A stretch of 23,714 nt of DNA from Negativicutes bacterium (GTDB lineage: Bacteria; Bacillota_C; Negativicutes; Sporomusales_B; JARLHX01), in NCBI GenBank assembly GCA_031292035.1, contig JARLHX010000195.1, positions 1 to 23,714 of the forward strand, in the 5' to 3' direction. Positions 1 to 7,311 of this stretch are shown piece by piece; within the stretch, counting starts at the first letter, position 1; each line of letters opens with the position of its first letter. Both the position numbers and the translations under genes were made by a program. The notes beneath the pieces were generated by a model. It saw only the letters and a program-made list of their open reading frames with translations. It was not told the DNA's origin and did no database searches.

Positions 1-420
1 AATCGGCACAAACCTGGCAGTGCCGTAAACCTCGCTGGTGGAAGTGTGAACCACCTTTTCGACTCCCAGCTCCCGGGCGGCCTGCATGATATTCAGTGTT
101 CCCTTGATATTGGTATCGACATAGGTATCAGGAGAGTGATAGGAATAGGGGATCGCGATAAGCGCCGCCAAATGAAGCACTACGCTGCAGCCTTCCATCG
201 CTTTTTTCACCCCGTGGGGGTCGCGGACGTCACCGCTGAAAACCTCGATACCTTCCCTGATATCCTGCGGCGAACTGTCCAGCCAGCCCCAGGAATTAAA
301 CGAATTATACAAAACAAACGCCCGGACATCATGCCCTTGCCGTACCAGTTCCTCGGCAAGGTGGGATCCGATGAAGCCATCGGCTCCGGTGATCAATATC
401 TTTTTGCCCTGTAAGTTCAT
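1..420 (-). CDS. legB: LegB-like nucleotide-sugar 4,6-dehydratase, 5' part (runs off left edge)
   Basis: Only the first 140 residues lie in the window; the 3' end is cut off by the left edge. The N-terminus is an extended SDR Rossmann fold: the NAD-binding GADGFIGSH motif is near residues 12-20, and the wall of the cofactor pocket (LHLAALIAIPYSYHSP) is near 102-117. TSTSEVYGTA near 128-137 is the usual serine plus start of the YxxxK region. The VLYNSFNSWGWLD stretch is characteristic of the NAD-dependent 4,6-dehydratases (LegB type) that act on UDP- or GDP-GlcNAc and open legionaminic acid synthesis. The ATG start has an AAGGA site 7 nt upstream. It lies 42 nt after the fliT-like gene on the same strand, so it is probably co-transcribed with maf and fliS and supplies sugar for flagellin glycosylation. 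The family is certain; the exact substrate is inferred. Confidence 0.85.
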   Translation of the reverse strand, partial: MNLQGKKILITGADGFIGSHLAEELVRQGHDVRAFVLYNSFNSWGWLDSSPQDIREGIEVFSGDVRDPHGVKKAMEGCSVVLHLAALIAIPYSYHSPDTYVDTNIKGTLNIMQAARELGVEKVVHTSTSEVYGTARFVPI

Positions 421-462
421 CTGCAGTTCCTTCCCCGTGTCTTAGCACTCGGCCACTCCTTA

Positions 463-840
463 TTATTTGGACCGGTTGACTATCCGCCCCGGCAACAACG
501 GCGCCTCATACGCCTGCCGCAGAACCTTTGCTTGCCGGGAAGCCACCAGTCGTACGCGGGCAGTATCCTGGCGCAAATTTAACAATTTCTGGCTCTCTTC
601 TTCTATCGCGGCAATATCTGTCAACAACTGCCGCGCTTCCTCAATAACAGCCGGCTGAAAAGCCTGACTGTCAACTTGGCTTTTTTTGATATAATCGATA
701 ATAATCTGTTTCTGTGCTATGCACTGCCGCAGTTGAGCCGAATCGCCGGTTTTTATTGCTGTCAGCTGTTGAGAAGATAAATTCATGATATTCCTATAGT
801 TTTTTATAAAAGTGACTTCCCTTGCTTCATCCTTCACCAT
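463..840 (-). CDS. fliT: FliT-like flagellar export chaperone
   Basis: A 125-residue, largely helical, charged protein with long heptad-like stretches (about residues 10-60 and 70-105), no signal peptide and no membrane segment. It directly follows fliS, the position of fliT in Firmicutes, and its size suits the FliT family, which binds the filament cap protein FliD before export. Sequence similarity to FliT is too weak to prove by eye, so the name rests on position, size and helicity. I chose the ATG at 840 because GGGAGG lies 5-6 nt upstream; an upstream in-frame start at 867 would lie inside fliS and has no good ribosome site. The gap to fliS is 13 nt. The C-terminus ends in an LLPGRIVNRSK-like tail, faintly like the RxxxDRK tails of the two flgN-like proteins in this window. 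Confidence 0.6.
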   Translation of the reverse strand: MVKDEAREVTFIKNYRNIMNLSSQQLTAIKTGDSAQLRQCIAQKQIIIDYIKKSQVDSQAFQPAVIEEARQLLTDIAAIEEESQKLLNLRQDTARVRLVASRQAKVLRQAYEAPLLPGRIVNRSK

Positions 841-853
841 GGATTCCTCCCTA

Positions 854-1243
854 TCAAGGCATAGCATCCGGTCTATTTTTCAAAATAATCGTTTCCCAAC
901 CTTCCTTTAACTCAGCCATCACGTCAATTACTTCTTGAATAATTGTGGCATCTTTTTTGACATTCGCTTCAATAAGTCGTTTATGATTATATACATACAA
1001 GCTGCGCAAGTGATGGGCAATATCTCCGCCGGCATCCATATTCAAATCCAGGTTCAATTCCATGATAATGTTTTGAGCCTTAATCAGGCAGTTATGAGCC
1101 TGATTAATCTTTCTCTGAGCAACACATTCTTGCGCCACCCGCAGATTTTTCAATGCTCCGTCGTACAGCAAAAGCAGGAGGCGCCCCGGACTGGCGGTTT
1201 CGATCTGCATGCGCTTATAGTTTTCGTAAGGATTGGCAACCAT
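854..1243 (-). CDS. fliS: Flagellar secretion chaperone FliS
   Basis: A 129-residue protein of typical FliS length. The N-terminal NPYENYKRMQIETASPGRLL is the FliS signature: Y..Y....V.TASP..L...LYDGA. LLLLYDGALKNL follows near residues 23-34 and the four-helix core continues to the end. FliS caps the C-terminal D0 region of flagellin in the cytoplasm, preventing polymerisation and delivering it to FlhA. Its first 29 bases overlap the end of maf on the same strand, so the two are probably translationally coupled. The ATG has a GAGGAG-type site about 9 nt upstream. In B. subtilis fliS follows fliD directly; here three genes stand between them. Confidence 0.95.
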   Translation of the reverse strand: MVANPYENYKRMQIETASPGRLLLLLYDGALKNLRVAQECVAQRKINQAHNCLIKAQNIIMELNLDLNMDAGGDIAHHLRSLYVYNHKRLIEANVKKDATIIQEVIDVMAELKEGWETIILKNRPDAMP

Positions 1244-3095
1244 CTTCGATTCTCTCCTCTACCTCTTTAATACATTCCTCGAAAAGACCTTTTACTTGCT
1301 CGGCACCTTCCCGGACTTTTTCGTAGTAAATGTGATAATCGGCAATCGCGGCGTGAAAATCGTCCTGCTCCGCAAACTCCGCCTGATATGTCCGGTAAAT
1401 TACCTGATGTATTTCCCGCTGTGCCAAACTTTCTGTGAAATAAGTCAAAAATACATCGTTGCTAAATTTCTTGTAGATTTTGCGGATAGCGTTGACATGC
1501 TGCTGCATTTTTTTCGAGTGGCGGTTTTCACAGGCTGTTTCCAGCTGATTGAGACGTTTCGTCGCGGTCTTTGCCTCAGCAATGATCGTATCGACTTTGG
1601 TCACCTGCTGTTTTAGTGCCTCAACTAGCGGCTTTGGATCCGGCGTTTCAAAGGCGGACTGTATGTCATGGATGATCTTCTGCACATCAATCGGCTCCAG
1701 ACAATACTGGTCCAATACTTCGCGAAGCGTCAGGATCTTTGTTCCCTCAATCAATGCACCTCCTTCGGTAGCGTTAATGTAATTCCGGTCAGGTTTTTGC
1801 CGTATCCAGCTTTCGAAAAAGCAGAGGAACTGGTAAAAATTGCGTCCTGTGATGACTTGCCCACCATCGTTGGCTTTAACCTTCAGATACGCCATGGTTT
1901 CCTGTTCGGCCTCGGTAATCACGTTACTTTCATAATTGGTCCCAGCGGCGTGAGAATGGCCGTCGCGTGAATAGGCCAAGTCCTGCCCCACCAGAATAAT
2001 CGGATCGGCCCCTATCTTATAGGCCAGAGCAAAAGCGCTATTAGCCACCGAACCGCCGCTTTCCAGAATGCCCTTGGTCTCGATCACATCGCCCAATCCA
2101 TGCATTACCGGCAGCCATCCGGCAACGAACATCGGCCCTTTATAATTTGCCTGGATCATATAGTTCGAATTTATGTCGGCGATCAAACACGCCTTCTCGG
2201 TGTTTATCGCTCTGAAATGCTCATAATTGAGCGGATGGGGGTCGACACTGATAATAAAGTCCGGCTCTATGCCCTGTTTCTGCAACGCTTTCACCGCCGT
2301 GCCCACAGCCAGGATAACCGCTTTACCCTTCGCCTCATGCAACAGGTGGATGTTTTTGTTCAGGGAAGGCCCCGCCGATACGATAATGGTGGGTATGTTG
2401 GCAAATCGATCAAACAGGTCTATTACTCCTGGATGAGTATAATAGTTCGGCAAATTTAAAACGCCGTTGCTTAGCATGTTGCCGCCCAGTTTGATCAAGG
2501 TCACCATGTTGAGCAGCTTGGTATTGATAACGTCGTAGATAAAGGAGTCGATGTTCCGGAAAAAATCGCGATACACCGTTTGGTTTCCTGGAAGTCCGGC
2601 GATCTCAATCTTATTATAACGGTCGGCATTAAAAAATCTGGCAAATTTTGCTTTCACTGTATCGACAGCATCACTCTTCAGGATATATACCCGCTCGGAA
2701 CTGATAACATGGCGCAGATCTCTGGTCTTCATCGCCGTACAAAACAAATCACTATCCGGTTCCAAAACAAATAAAGGAATTTTTTCGTCTACAGTCGTCA
2801 GTATTGCTTCAACCAAATAGCCCAGGCCAAAACCGTTGACGACGATCACTGCCCCCGGCTCAACCGAAAGGCCTGAGGCAATCCGTTGCGCCTCTTTGAC
2901 CGGATCGACCGAACTATGTAAAAAGACGGCCCGGCCGTTGTCTGCCGTAACCCGCACCGTAGGCAAGCCTGTCCTGCTGGCTAGAATTTCGATATGGCTG
3001 AGATCGCCGGTTACATTCTGTTTATCGTTGCCATAACGATCCTTCCATGCTGCCCAGTTTCCTCTTTCCAATTTTGCCTCTGCCTTTTGTACCAA
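1215..3095 (-). CDS. maf: Maf family motility-accessory glycosyltransferase (MptE-like/DUF115)
   Basis: A 626-residue protein with the architecture of motility-associated-factor glycosyltransferases, which add nonulosonic acids (pseudaminic or legionaminic) to flagellin Ser/Thr. The central MptE-like/DUF115 domain is easy to see: VSAGPSLNKN near residues 239-248, SVDPHP near 283-288 (nucleotide-sugar pocket), ESGGSVANSAFALAYKIG near 345-362 and LVGQDLAYS near 368-376. The C-terminal third is helical and charged, as in other Maf proteins. The start is TTG at 3095, 1 nt after the upstream stop, with GGAGG 6 nt before it. Its end overlaps fliS by 29 bases. Lying between a fliD-proximal regulator and fliS, and close to a LegB-like gene, it very probably modifies the flagellin encoded at 6391-7215. 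The sugar donor is inferred. Confidence 0.9.
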   Translation of the reverse strand: MVQKAEAKLERGNWAAWKDRYGNDKQNVTGDLSHIEILASRTGLPTVRVTADNGRAVFLHSSVDPVKEAQRIASGLSVEPGAVIVVNGFGLGYLVEAILTTVDEKIPLFVLEPDSDLFCTAMKTRDLRHVISSERVYILKSDAVDTVKAKFARFFNADRYNKIEIAGLPGNQTVYRDFFRNIDSFIYDVINTKLLNMVTLIKLGGNMLSNGVLNLPNYYTHPGVIDLFDRFANIPTIIVSAGPSLNKNIHLLHEAKGKAVILAVGTAVKALQKQGIEPDFIISVDPHPLNYEHFRAINTEKACLIADINSNYMIQANYKGPMFVAGWLPVMHGLGDVIETKGILESGGSVANSAFALAYKIGADPIILVGQDLAYSRDGHSHAAGTNYESNVITEAEQETMAYLKVKANDGGQVITGRNFYQFLCFFESWIRQKPDRNYINATEGGALIEGTKILTLREVLDQYCLEPIDVQKIIHDIQSAFETPDPKPLVEALKQQVTKVDTIIAEAKTATKRLNQLETACENRHSKKMQQHVNAIRKIYKKFSNDVFLTYFTESLAQREIHQVIYRTYQAEFAEQDDFHAAIADYHIYYEKVREGAEQVKGLFEECIKEVEERIEDGCQSLRKL

Positions 3096-3096
3096 G

Positions 3097-3528
3097 TCAC
3101 GCCTCCACCCTTTCCCGGTAGCATTGCTGCACAGCCATCAACAATTCGTGGGCAGTATGGATGACAGATGGCAGATCGTATTCCACCAAATCGGCCAATA
3201 AGGAAAAGTCTTCATTTTCTGTGGCGTCATAAATCTCGACACAAGTCCGGTTCAAATCGCTGGCAAAAGAAGAAACAGAAGCCTGTTCCCATAATCCGCC
3301 AGAAGGATTAATCCCCAGCAGAGCTGCCGCCGAATGAAATAGTTTCTGACAACAGACTAGCCCCTCCAAGAGTTGGGCCGTCCGTTCGATGGGTTGGGAT
3401 TTATCCTCAGTATGGAAGGCATCCGGCAATTTAGTGCAGCCTTGCTCGATCCCGTTTAAATAGTCTTCCATTTCCGTGAGCGCATTTCCTAATGTCGCAA
3501 ATTGATTGATGTCATTTGCCGTCTGCAT
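3097..3528 (-). CDS. Unknown helical protein between a small HTH gene and maf
   Basis: I do not recognise this 143-residue protein. It is acidic and predicted to be mostly helical, with five scattered cysteines (two adjacent in GLVCCQKLF near residues 56-64), no signal peptide and no clear membrane segment. The ATG at 3528 lies inside the end of the upstream winged-helix gene (17-base overlap), with GGGAGGGG about 10 nt before it. Its stop is 1 nt from the TTG start of maf. Such tight packing means the HTH gene, this gene, maf and fliS are one transcript and are probably coupled in translation. A helical partner or chaperone for the Maf enzyme is possible from position alone; nothing in the sequence proves it. 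Confidence 0.75.
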   Translation of the reverse strand: MQTANDINQFATLGNALTEMEDYLNGIEQGCTKLPDAFHTEDKSQPIERTAQLLEGLVCCQKLFHSAAALLGINPSGGLWEQASVSSFASDLNRTCVEIYDATENEDFSLLADLVEYDLPSVIHTAHELLMAVQQCYRERVEA

Positions 3529-3742
3529 ACCAGATCTGCCCCTCCCTTATTACGTAATAACCTCCGCCATTGCCGCGCCGCACTCCGACCAGATTGTCTT
3601 TAACCAGTTGCGATAACTGGCTGCGCACATAAGACGGCGTCACCTTCAAGATTTCGCCGATTTCTTGTGAGTTCATCGGCTGGGCATAAGATGTTGCTTT
3701 TTTGGTCAGCAACAAAAATACTTCATGGTGCAAACTGTTCAC
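3512..3742 (-). CDS. Small winged-helix DNA-binding protein
   Basis: A 76-residue protein consisting of one winged helix-turn-helix. Helices at about residues 5-15 and 24-32 lead to a recognition helix near VTPSYVRSQLSQLVKDN (34-50), then a beta wing NLVGVRRGNGGGYYVI (50-65). The GNGGGYYV wing resembles Rrf2/MarR-type regulators but there is no dimerisation helix or ligand domain. The start is GTG at 3742 with a G-run about 8 nt upstream; the next in-frame ATG is at residue 23 and would delete the first helix. It is the first gene of the maf-fliS operon and overlaps the next gene by 17 bases. A likely role is local control of this operon or of the adjacent fliD/flagellin genes, but the target cannot be read from sequence. 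Confidence 0.8.
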   Translation of the reverse strand: MNSLHHEVFLLLTKKATSYAQPMNSQEIGEILKVTPSYVRSQLSQLVKDNLVGVRRGNGGGYYVIREGQIWYADGK

Positions 3743-3756
3743 ACGTATACCCCCCA

Positions 3757-3785
3757 GTAAACAAAACTAGACACTAGTGAACAAT
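3757..3785 (-). promoter_or_regulatory. Weak candidate sigma-A promoter for the HTH-maf-fliS operon
   Basis: On the minus strand TTGTTC and TTTACT are separated by 17 nt just upstream of the GTG start of the winged-helix gene. The matches to TTGACA/TATAAT are poor (3/6 and 4/6). The spacer holds the palindrome ACTAGT, which could be an operator. The operon could equally be read through from fliD. Confidence 0.25.
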
Positions 3786-3793
3786 ACCCAGCC

Positions 3794-3831
3794 TTTTAAT
3801 GGCCAACAACTGGCGCTGTTGGCCATTAAAA
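3794..3831 (-). repeat. Perfect 15-bp inverted repeat directly after fliD
   Basis: The arms TTTTAATGGCCAACA (3794-3808) and TGTTGGCCATTAAAA (3817-3831) are perfectly complementary with an 8-nt loop. The hairpin starts at the base after the fliD stop codon. On either strand the 3' arm ends in AAAA, not a U-tract, so it is not a canonical intrinsic terminator. It could protect the fliD mRNA 3' end, partially attenuate read-through into the maf operon, or bind a protein. Confidence 0.7.
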
Positions 3832-5904
3832 CTACTTCCACGACGGTAGGCTCGCCAACTGGGATGTCAGAAAATTTTGTTGGGATTTAAGATTCTCCAA
3901 CTGGGATTCCATGTCCTGATACTGTGCATAAAGACTGGCCTGTTCAGTTTGCAGGCTGTCCTGCATGTCTTTGATCCGGTCATTATTGTAGCTAATCTGG
4001 TTTGTGACCGACCCATTAGACCCGGTAATAGCGTCAAAAGTACCGCCAACCTGGGTATAATTGTCCAACAACGTCGACATTTGCACAAATACGCCGGCAT
4101 TGGTGCCCGAACTTACATCGTAATTGTAGCTTGCGGTGATTGTTGCTCCGGAAATAGGCGCTGTACCGAAGGTAATCTTGCCTGTAGTGTAATCAATGGA
4201 ATATTGATTGTATATCTTCGGGTTGGCAGGATCGGTTGTGTAATCATCCGCCTTCGGCGTGCCGGCAACCTGGTTATAGGTGACCCCGTTTACCGTGATG
4301 GTGGGCGACCCGGTGATGGAGCTATTGGCAAGCTGAAAACTTGTATTTGTCCCATCTACTGTCCCCGTCGGCGTCTCGCCGCTAACCGCGGCCATCGAAT
4401 TGCCGAATAACGCCGCCACCGCGTTGGGATCTGACTGTAAAGCGGCAGTAAGTACCGTTGTATCCAAACTCAGGTGCCCGGTCTCGCTCGCCGCAACCCC
4501 CTGACCGACAGCGCCAGTGGTGATTCCGGCCTGGCTAAGCTGCTGCATGGAAGACGGCTGCGATGAAACAACCGCATAGCTGAAGCTGCGCAAATCCATG
4601 CTGGCCTGTTCCAGCGTACTGTCGCCGAACAAATCGCCGACCGATAAGTCGGACGAACTGGAATTCGTCTGTTCGTTCATTTTACCATTGATCAGATCAA
4701 TGGTCGCGTTATATTGGGTAATAAAATCCTGTACCTTTTTGATGATTGAATCGGTATCGGTCTGCACCGTCACCGTGGCGGTGCCTGTACCTGCCAGGGT
4801 AAACGTGTTGCCGTTGAGCGTCACCGTATTATTGACCGCGGTGACGTTCACGCCATTAATTTTCACCGCCGCGTCCTGCCCCTTTACCTGATTGGTCTGG
4901 ACAAGTCCCGCTTGCGTCAGGAAATTTGACGTATCGGTAGAACCGGTTCCAAGCGTGATATCCTGGGCTCCGGCCTTCTTAGAAGTGAGGGAAATGGTCT
5001 TGTTTGTCGAGTCATAGAACGCCATCACCCCCGCGCTGGAATTATTGATTTTATTAACAATCGAGTCCAGCGTGTCGGTGGTGGGATCGACGGAAATATA
5101 GGTTCCGTTGATCGAAAAGTAACCGCCTGTTACCCCGCTCAGTGGATTGCTGGCAGCGAGTTGATTGAAGGCAACACCCTCATCAGCGTTGGTGCCGGCG
5201 GTTAACGCACTACTTGTACTTAGGCCAAGGGACGCCAAAATGCCATTGCTATCCGTCATCGTTATCGTCGGGGTTGCTCCAATAGTCTTTTGAGTCAGCG
5301 TGACCTTTCCGCCAGATAAAGTCGCCGTGACCCCCGCGGAAGAGGCGCTGATTTTGTTCAAAATAGTGTTGATAGTGTCGGTATTCGTGACGGCGATAGC
5401 CTGGTTATTGACGGTGATCGAACCGGCGATGCCGAGGGCCGTGTTGGGATTACTGCCGCTGATGTCACTGCCGGTCATAGTTGCGTACGTGCCAGTGCTC
5501 ATTGTAAGAGCCGACCCGGTATTGTAAGTTGTTGTAGCGAGAGTGGATACGTTGACGGTATAGCTGCCGCTGGCCGAGCCGTTCAGAGCAGTGGCGGTCA
5601 CCTTAGTACTGTCGGATGTCGTCGTTGTCCGGGCCGAAAAGGTGGATGAATAGGTCAGGTCGGTAGCGCTGCTTTCCAGGCTGTACAGGCTTGTTTTGAT
5701 GCTGTTATAGTCATTCATCTGGGCTTGCAGTAACGCATTTTTATTCTGCAACAGCGTCATGGGAATACTATCGGCCTGAATGGTCGCACTGACCAGGGAA
5801 TCGATATCCAGACCGGAAACCATGCCGTTCATATGAGATGTCCCCAGGGCAGGAGAAGAGACAAGGGATAGGTTGCCGCTGGTACCGGTTGTTGATGTAG
5901 CCAT
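3832..5904 (-). CDS. fliD: Flagellar filament cap protein FliD (HAP2)
   Basis: A 690-residue protein, longer than the roughly 450-550 residues common in Firmicutes. The FliD N-terminal domain is visible near residues 29-110 (SGLDIDSLVSATIQADSIPM, then a coiled coil). Two flagellin-IN-type repeats follow near 164-208 and 262-310. The C-terminal FliD domain begins near 345, and a terminal coiled coil (about 640-690) forms the D0/D1 leg. FliD forms the pentameric cap that folds exported flagellin at the filament tip. An Ile/Thr/Tyr-rich beta segment near 510-597 looks like an inserted extra domain. The ATG at 5904 shares its A with the flaG stop (TGATG) and has AAGGAGGTGA at ideal spacing; a GTG one codon earlier is the alternative. 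It is coupled to flaG and followed by a hairpin. Confidence 0.96.
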   Translation of the reverse strand: MATSTTGTSGNLSLVSSPALGTSHMNGMVSGLDIDSLVSATIQADSIPMTLLQNKNALLQAQMNDYNSIKTSLYSLESSATDLTYSSTFSARTTTTSDSTKVTATALNGSASGSYTVNVSTLATTTYNTGSALTMSTGTYATMTGSDISGSNPNTALGIAGSITVNNQAIAVTNTDTINTILNKISASSAGVTATLSGGKVTLTQKTIGATPTITMTDSNGILASLGLSTSSALTAGTNADEGVAFNQLAASNPLSGVTGGYFSINGTYISVDPTTDTLDSIVNKINNSSAGVMAFYDSTNKTISLTSKKAGAQDITLGTGSTDTSNFLTQAGLVQTNQVKGQDAAVKINGVNVTAVNNTVTLNGNTFTLAGTGTATVTVQTDTDSIIKKVQDFITQYNATIDLINGKMNEQTNSSSSDLSVGDLFGDSTLEQASMDLRSFSYAVVSSQPSSMQQLSQAGITTGAVGQGVAASETGHLSLDTTVLTAALQSDPNAVAALFGNSMAAVSGETPTGTVDGTNTSFQLANSSITGSPTITVNGVTYNQVAGTPKADDYTTDPANPKIYNQYSIDYTTGKITFGTAPISGATITASYNYDVSSGTNAGVFVQMSTLLDNYTQVGGTFDAITGSNGSVTNQISYNNDRIKDMQDSLQTEQASLYAQYQDMESQLENLKSQQNFLTSQLASLPSWK

Positions 5905-6320
5905 CACTTCACCTCCTTGGGAGCCGTTTTATTGCTGTCTGCGGTTTCTTTATCCATCGCGGCCGCCATTTTTAATATTTGTTTCGGCGGAAAAGTGGCA
6001 ACAACCTGATTGGTCTGCTTATCCACTACTTCGATCATGACACGATGGGTTCCGTCAAAAATAGCGAACCGAACCTCACGATTTAACGTTTCCGCTTCTT
6101 TATTCAAATTCTTAACGACTTTCGCCAAGTGGGTATCATCACCATTTTTTGTGTCCGCGACAGAAACGGGAGTGGCTTTCCCATTCTGCTTGTCCGTGAC
6201 CGCAATAGGATTAACCTTCCCACTCTTCGTGTCCGCGACCGAAACCCCGTTCACCGCTACCGCCGGTTTCTGCACCGGTAAAGCCGGAGCAGAAGATGCG
6301 TTGACAGTGTCAATCTTCAT
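5904..6320 (-). CDS. flaG: FlaG family protein
   Basis: A 138-residue protein whose C-terminal 75 residues are the FlaG domain: LNKEAETLNREVRFAIFDGTHRVMIEVVDKQTNQVVATFPPKQIL, with the conserved F....VVDKQTN.VV...PP..IL core. FlaG is a cytoplasmic or filament-associated protein encoded before fliD that affects filament length in several bacteria. The N-terminus is low complexity and contains three tandem 13-residue repeats (residues 25-63). The ATG has GGAGGGG about 9 nt upstream. The stop codon overlaps the fliD start (TGATG), which couples their translation. A terminator separates it from flagellin, so flaG-fliD may have its own promoter or depend on read-through. Confidence 0.9.
   Translation of the reverse strand: MKIDTVNASSAPALPVQKPAVAVNGVSVADTKSGKVNPIAVTDKQNGKATPVSVADTKNGDDTHLAKVVKNLNKEAETLNREVRFAIFDGTHRVMIEVVDKQTNQVVATFPPKQILKMAAAMDKETADSNKTAPKEVK
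6132..6248 (-). repeat. Three tandem 13-codon repeats in flaG
   Basis: The units are GVSVADTKSGKVN, PIAVTDKQNGKAT and PVSVADTKNGDDT (residues 25-63 of FlaG). The DNA repeats too: GTGTCCGCGAC recurs with small changes, and the outer two units are closest. This marks a recent in-frame expansion in the disordered N-terminal region. Confidence 0.75.
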
Positions 6321-6340
6321 CAGGCATCCCCTCCTTCCTT

Positions 6341-6372
6341 GTTAAAAACCGGCCGGCATAACGCCGGCCGGT
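6341..6372 (-). terminator. Intrinsic terminator after flagellin
   Basis: The 10-bp arms ACCGGCCGGC (6348-6357) and GCCGGCCGGT (6363-6372) flank a 5-nt loop. On the minus strand the stem is followed by TTTTTAAC. It sits 18 bases after the flagellin stop and should limit read-through into flaG-fliD, fitting a highly expressed single flagellin transcript. Confidence 0.9.
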
Positions 6373-6390
6373 CGCGGACTGGGATACCGT

Positions 6391-7215
6391 TTAACCTAGC
6401 AGCTTGAGTACTGCCTGCGGTGCCTGGTTGGCTTGCGCCAGCATTGCAGTACCGGCCTGCACAAGGATCTGGGTCTTGGTGAAGCTGGCCATTTCTTTGG
6501 CCATGTCGACATCAACGATCTGGGATTTAGCGCTTGTCAGGTTCTCGGAAGCCACATTCAGGTTGTTGACTGTGTGTTGCAGACGGTTCTGCACGGCGCC
6601 GAGATTGGCGCGGGACGTGGAAACCTTGCTCAGGGCTTTGTCAAGCAACGAGATAGCATTGGATGCGCCCGAAGCGGTGTTCATGCTGACCCCGGTGAGG
6701 CCAACGCCGGTTGCGGTCTGCTTGGCATTCGCAATCTGAACTTTGATGGTTTGTCCGGTATTGGCACCGATCTGGAAGACCAGCGAAGTGGTCGAAGCCG
6801 AACCGTTCAGCAGCGTTTTGCCGTTGAACTGGGTGGTGGTGGCAATACGGCCGATTTCAGCGATCAACTGGGTAACTTCTTTGTTGGTTTGCTGCCGGTC
6901 AGAGTTGGTTTCAGTGCTGTTACGGGACTGAACTGCCAACTGGCGCAGCCGTTGGATGATCGAGGTGGTCTCATTCAGGGCGCCCTCAGCGGTCTGGATC
7001 AGCGAAATTGCACCCTGGGCGTTGGAAGAGGCCTGATTTAAACCGTTGATTTGGCCGTTCATTTTTTCCGAAATGGCCAGACCTGAGGCGTCGTCGGCGG
7101 CGGTATTGATCCGTTTGCCGGACGACAGTTTCTGCAGCGAGCTGTTGAGGGTCGTGTTTTGAAGCTCAAGGTTTCTCCAGGCATTCAGAGCAGGGACGTT
7201 GGTGTTGATAATCAT
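6391..7215 (-). CDS. hag: Flagellin (short, D0-D1 type)
   Basis: A 274-residue flagellin. Conserved D0/D1 ends are complete: MIINTNVPALNAWRNL, LQKLSSGKRINTAADDASGLAISEKM and NAQGAISLIQTAEGALNETTSIIQRLRQLAVQS at the N-terminus; VDVDMAKEMASFTKTQILVQAGTAMLAQANQ and LKLLG at the C-terminus. The variable centre (about residues 140-185) is very short, so D2/D3 outer domains are absent, as in B. subtilis Hag. The ATG has AAGGAGGA about 8 nt upstream. It has its own sigma-28-type promoter, a leader with a CsrA-type hairpin, and a terminator. Ser/Thr-rich NGSASTTSLVF near residues 137-147 is a plausible surface site for glycosylation by the Maf enzyme encoded downstream; that is inference. Confidence 0.98.
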   Translation of the reverse strand: MIINTNVPALNAWRNLELQNTTLNSSLQKLSSGKRINTAADDASGLAISEKMNGQINGLNQASSNAQGAISLIQTAEGALNETTSIIQRLRQLAVQSRNSTETNSDRQQTNKEVTQLIAEIGRIATTTQFNGKTLLNGSASTTSLVFQIGANTGQTIKVQIANAKQTATGVGLTGVSMNTASGASNAISLLDKALSKVSTSRANLGAVQNRLQHTVNNLNVASENLTSAKSQIVDVDMAKEMASFTKTQILVQAGTAMLAQANQAPQAVLKLLG

Positions 7216-7223
7216 TTTTCTTT

Positions 7224-7257
7224 TCCTCCTTGAATTTTATAGTGGCATCCTTGCCAC
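7224..7257 (-). promoter_or_regulatory. CsrA-type binding sites in the flagellin mRNA leader
   Basis: In the minus-strand RNA, GTGGC-AAGGAT-GCCAC (7242-7257) forms a 5-bp stem presenting GGA in a 6-nt loop, the classical CsrA target. A second GGA lies in the Shine-Dalgarno AAGGAGGA (7224-7231) about 22 nt downstream. This two-site layout matches the B. subtilis hag leader, where a CsrA dimer bridges both sites and blocks ribosomes. csrA and fliW lie just upstream. Confidence 0.75.
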
Positions 7258-7262
7258 ATCTT

Positions 7263-7283
7263 TTGACAGCTGGCCAGCTTGTC
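7263..7283 (-). repeat. Palindrome in the flagellin leader
   Basis: The minus strand carries a GACAAGCTGGCCAGCTGTC sequence, a near-perfect dyad around AGCTGGCCAGCT. It sits between the sigma-28-type promoter and the CsrA hairpin. It could stabilise the 5' end of the abundant flagellin mRNA or be an operator. Confidence 0.5.
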
Positions 7284-7311
7284 ATCCAGTAAGTTTTTAC
7301 TGTCATTTGTA

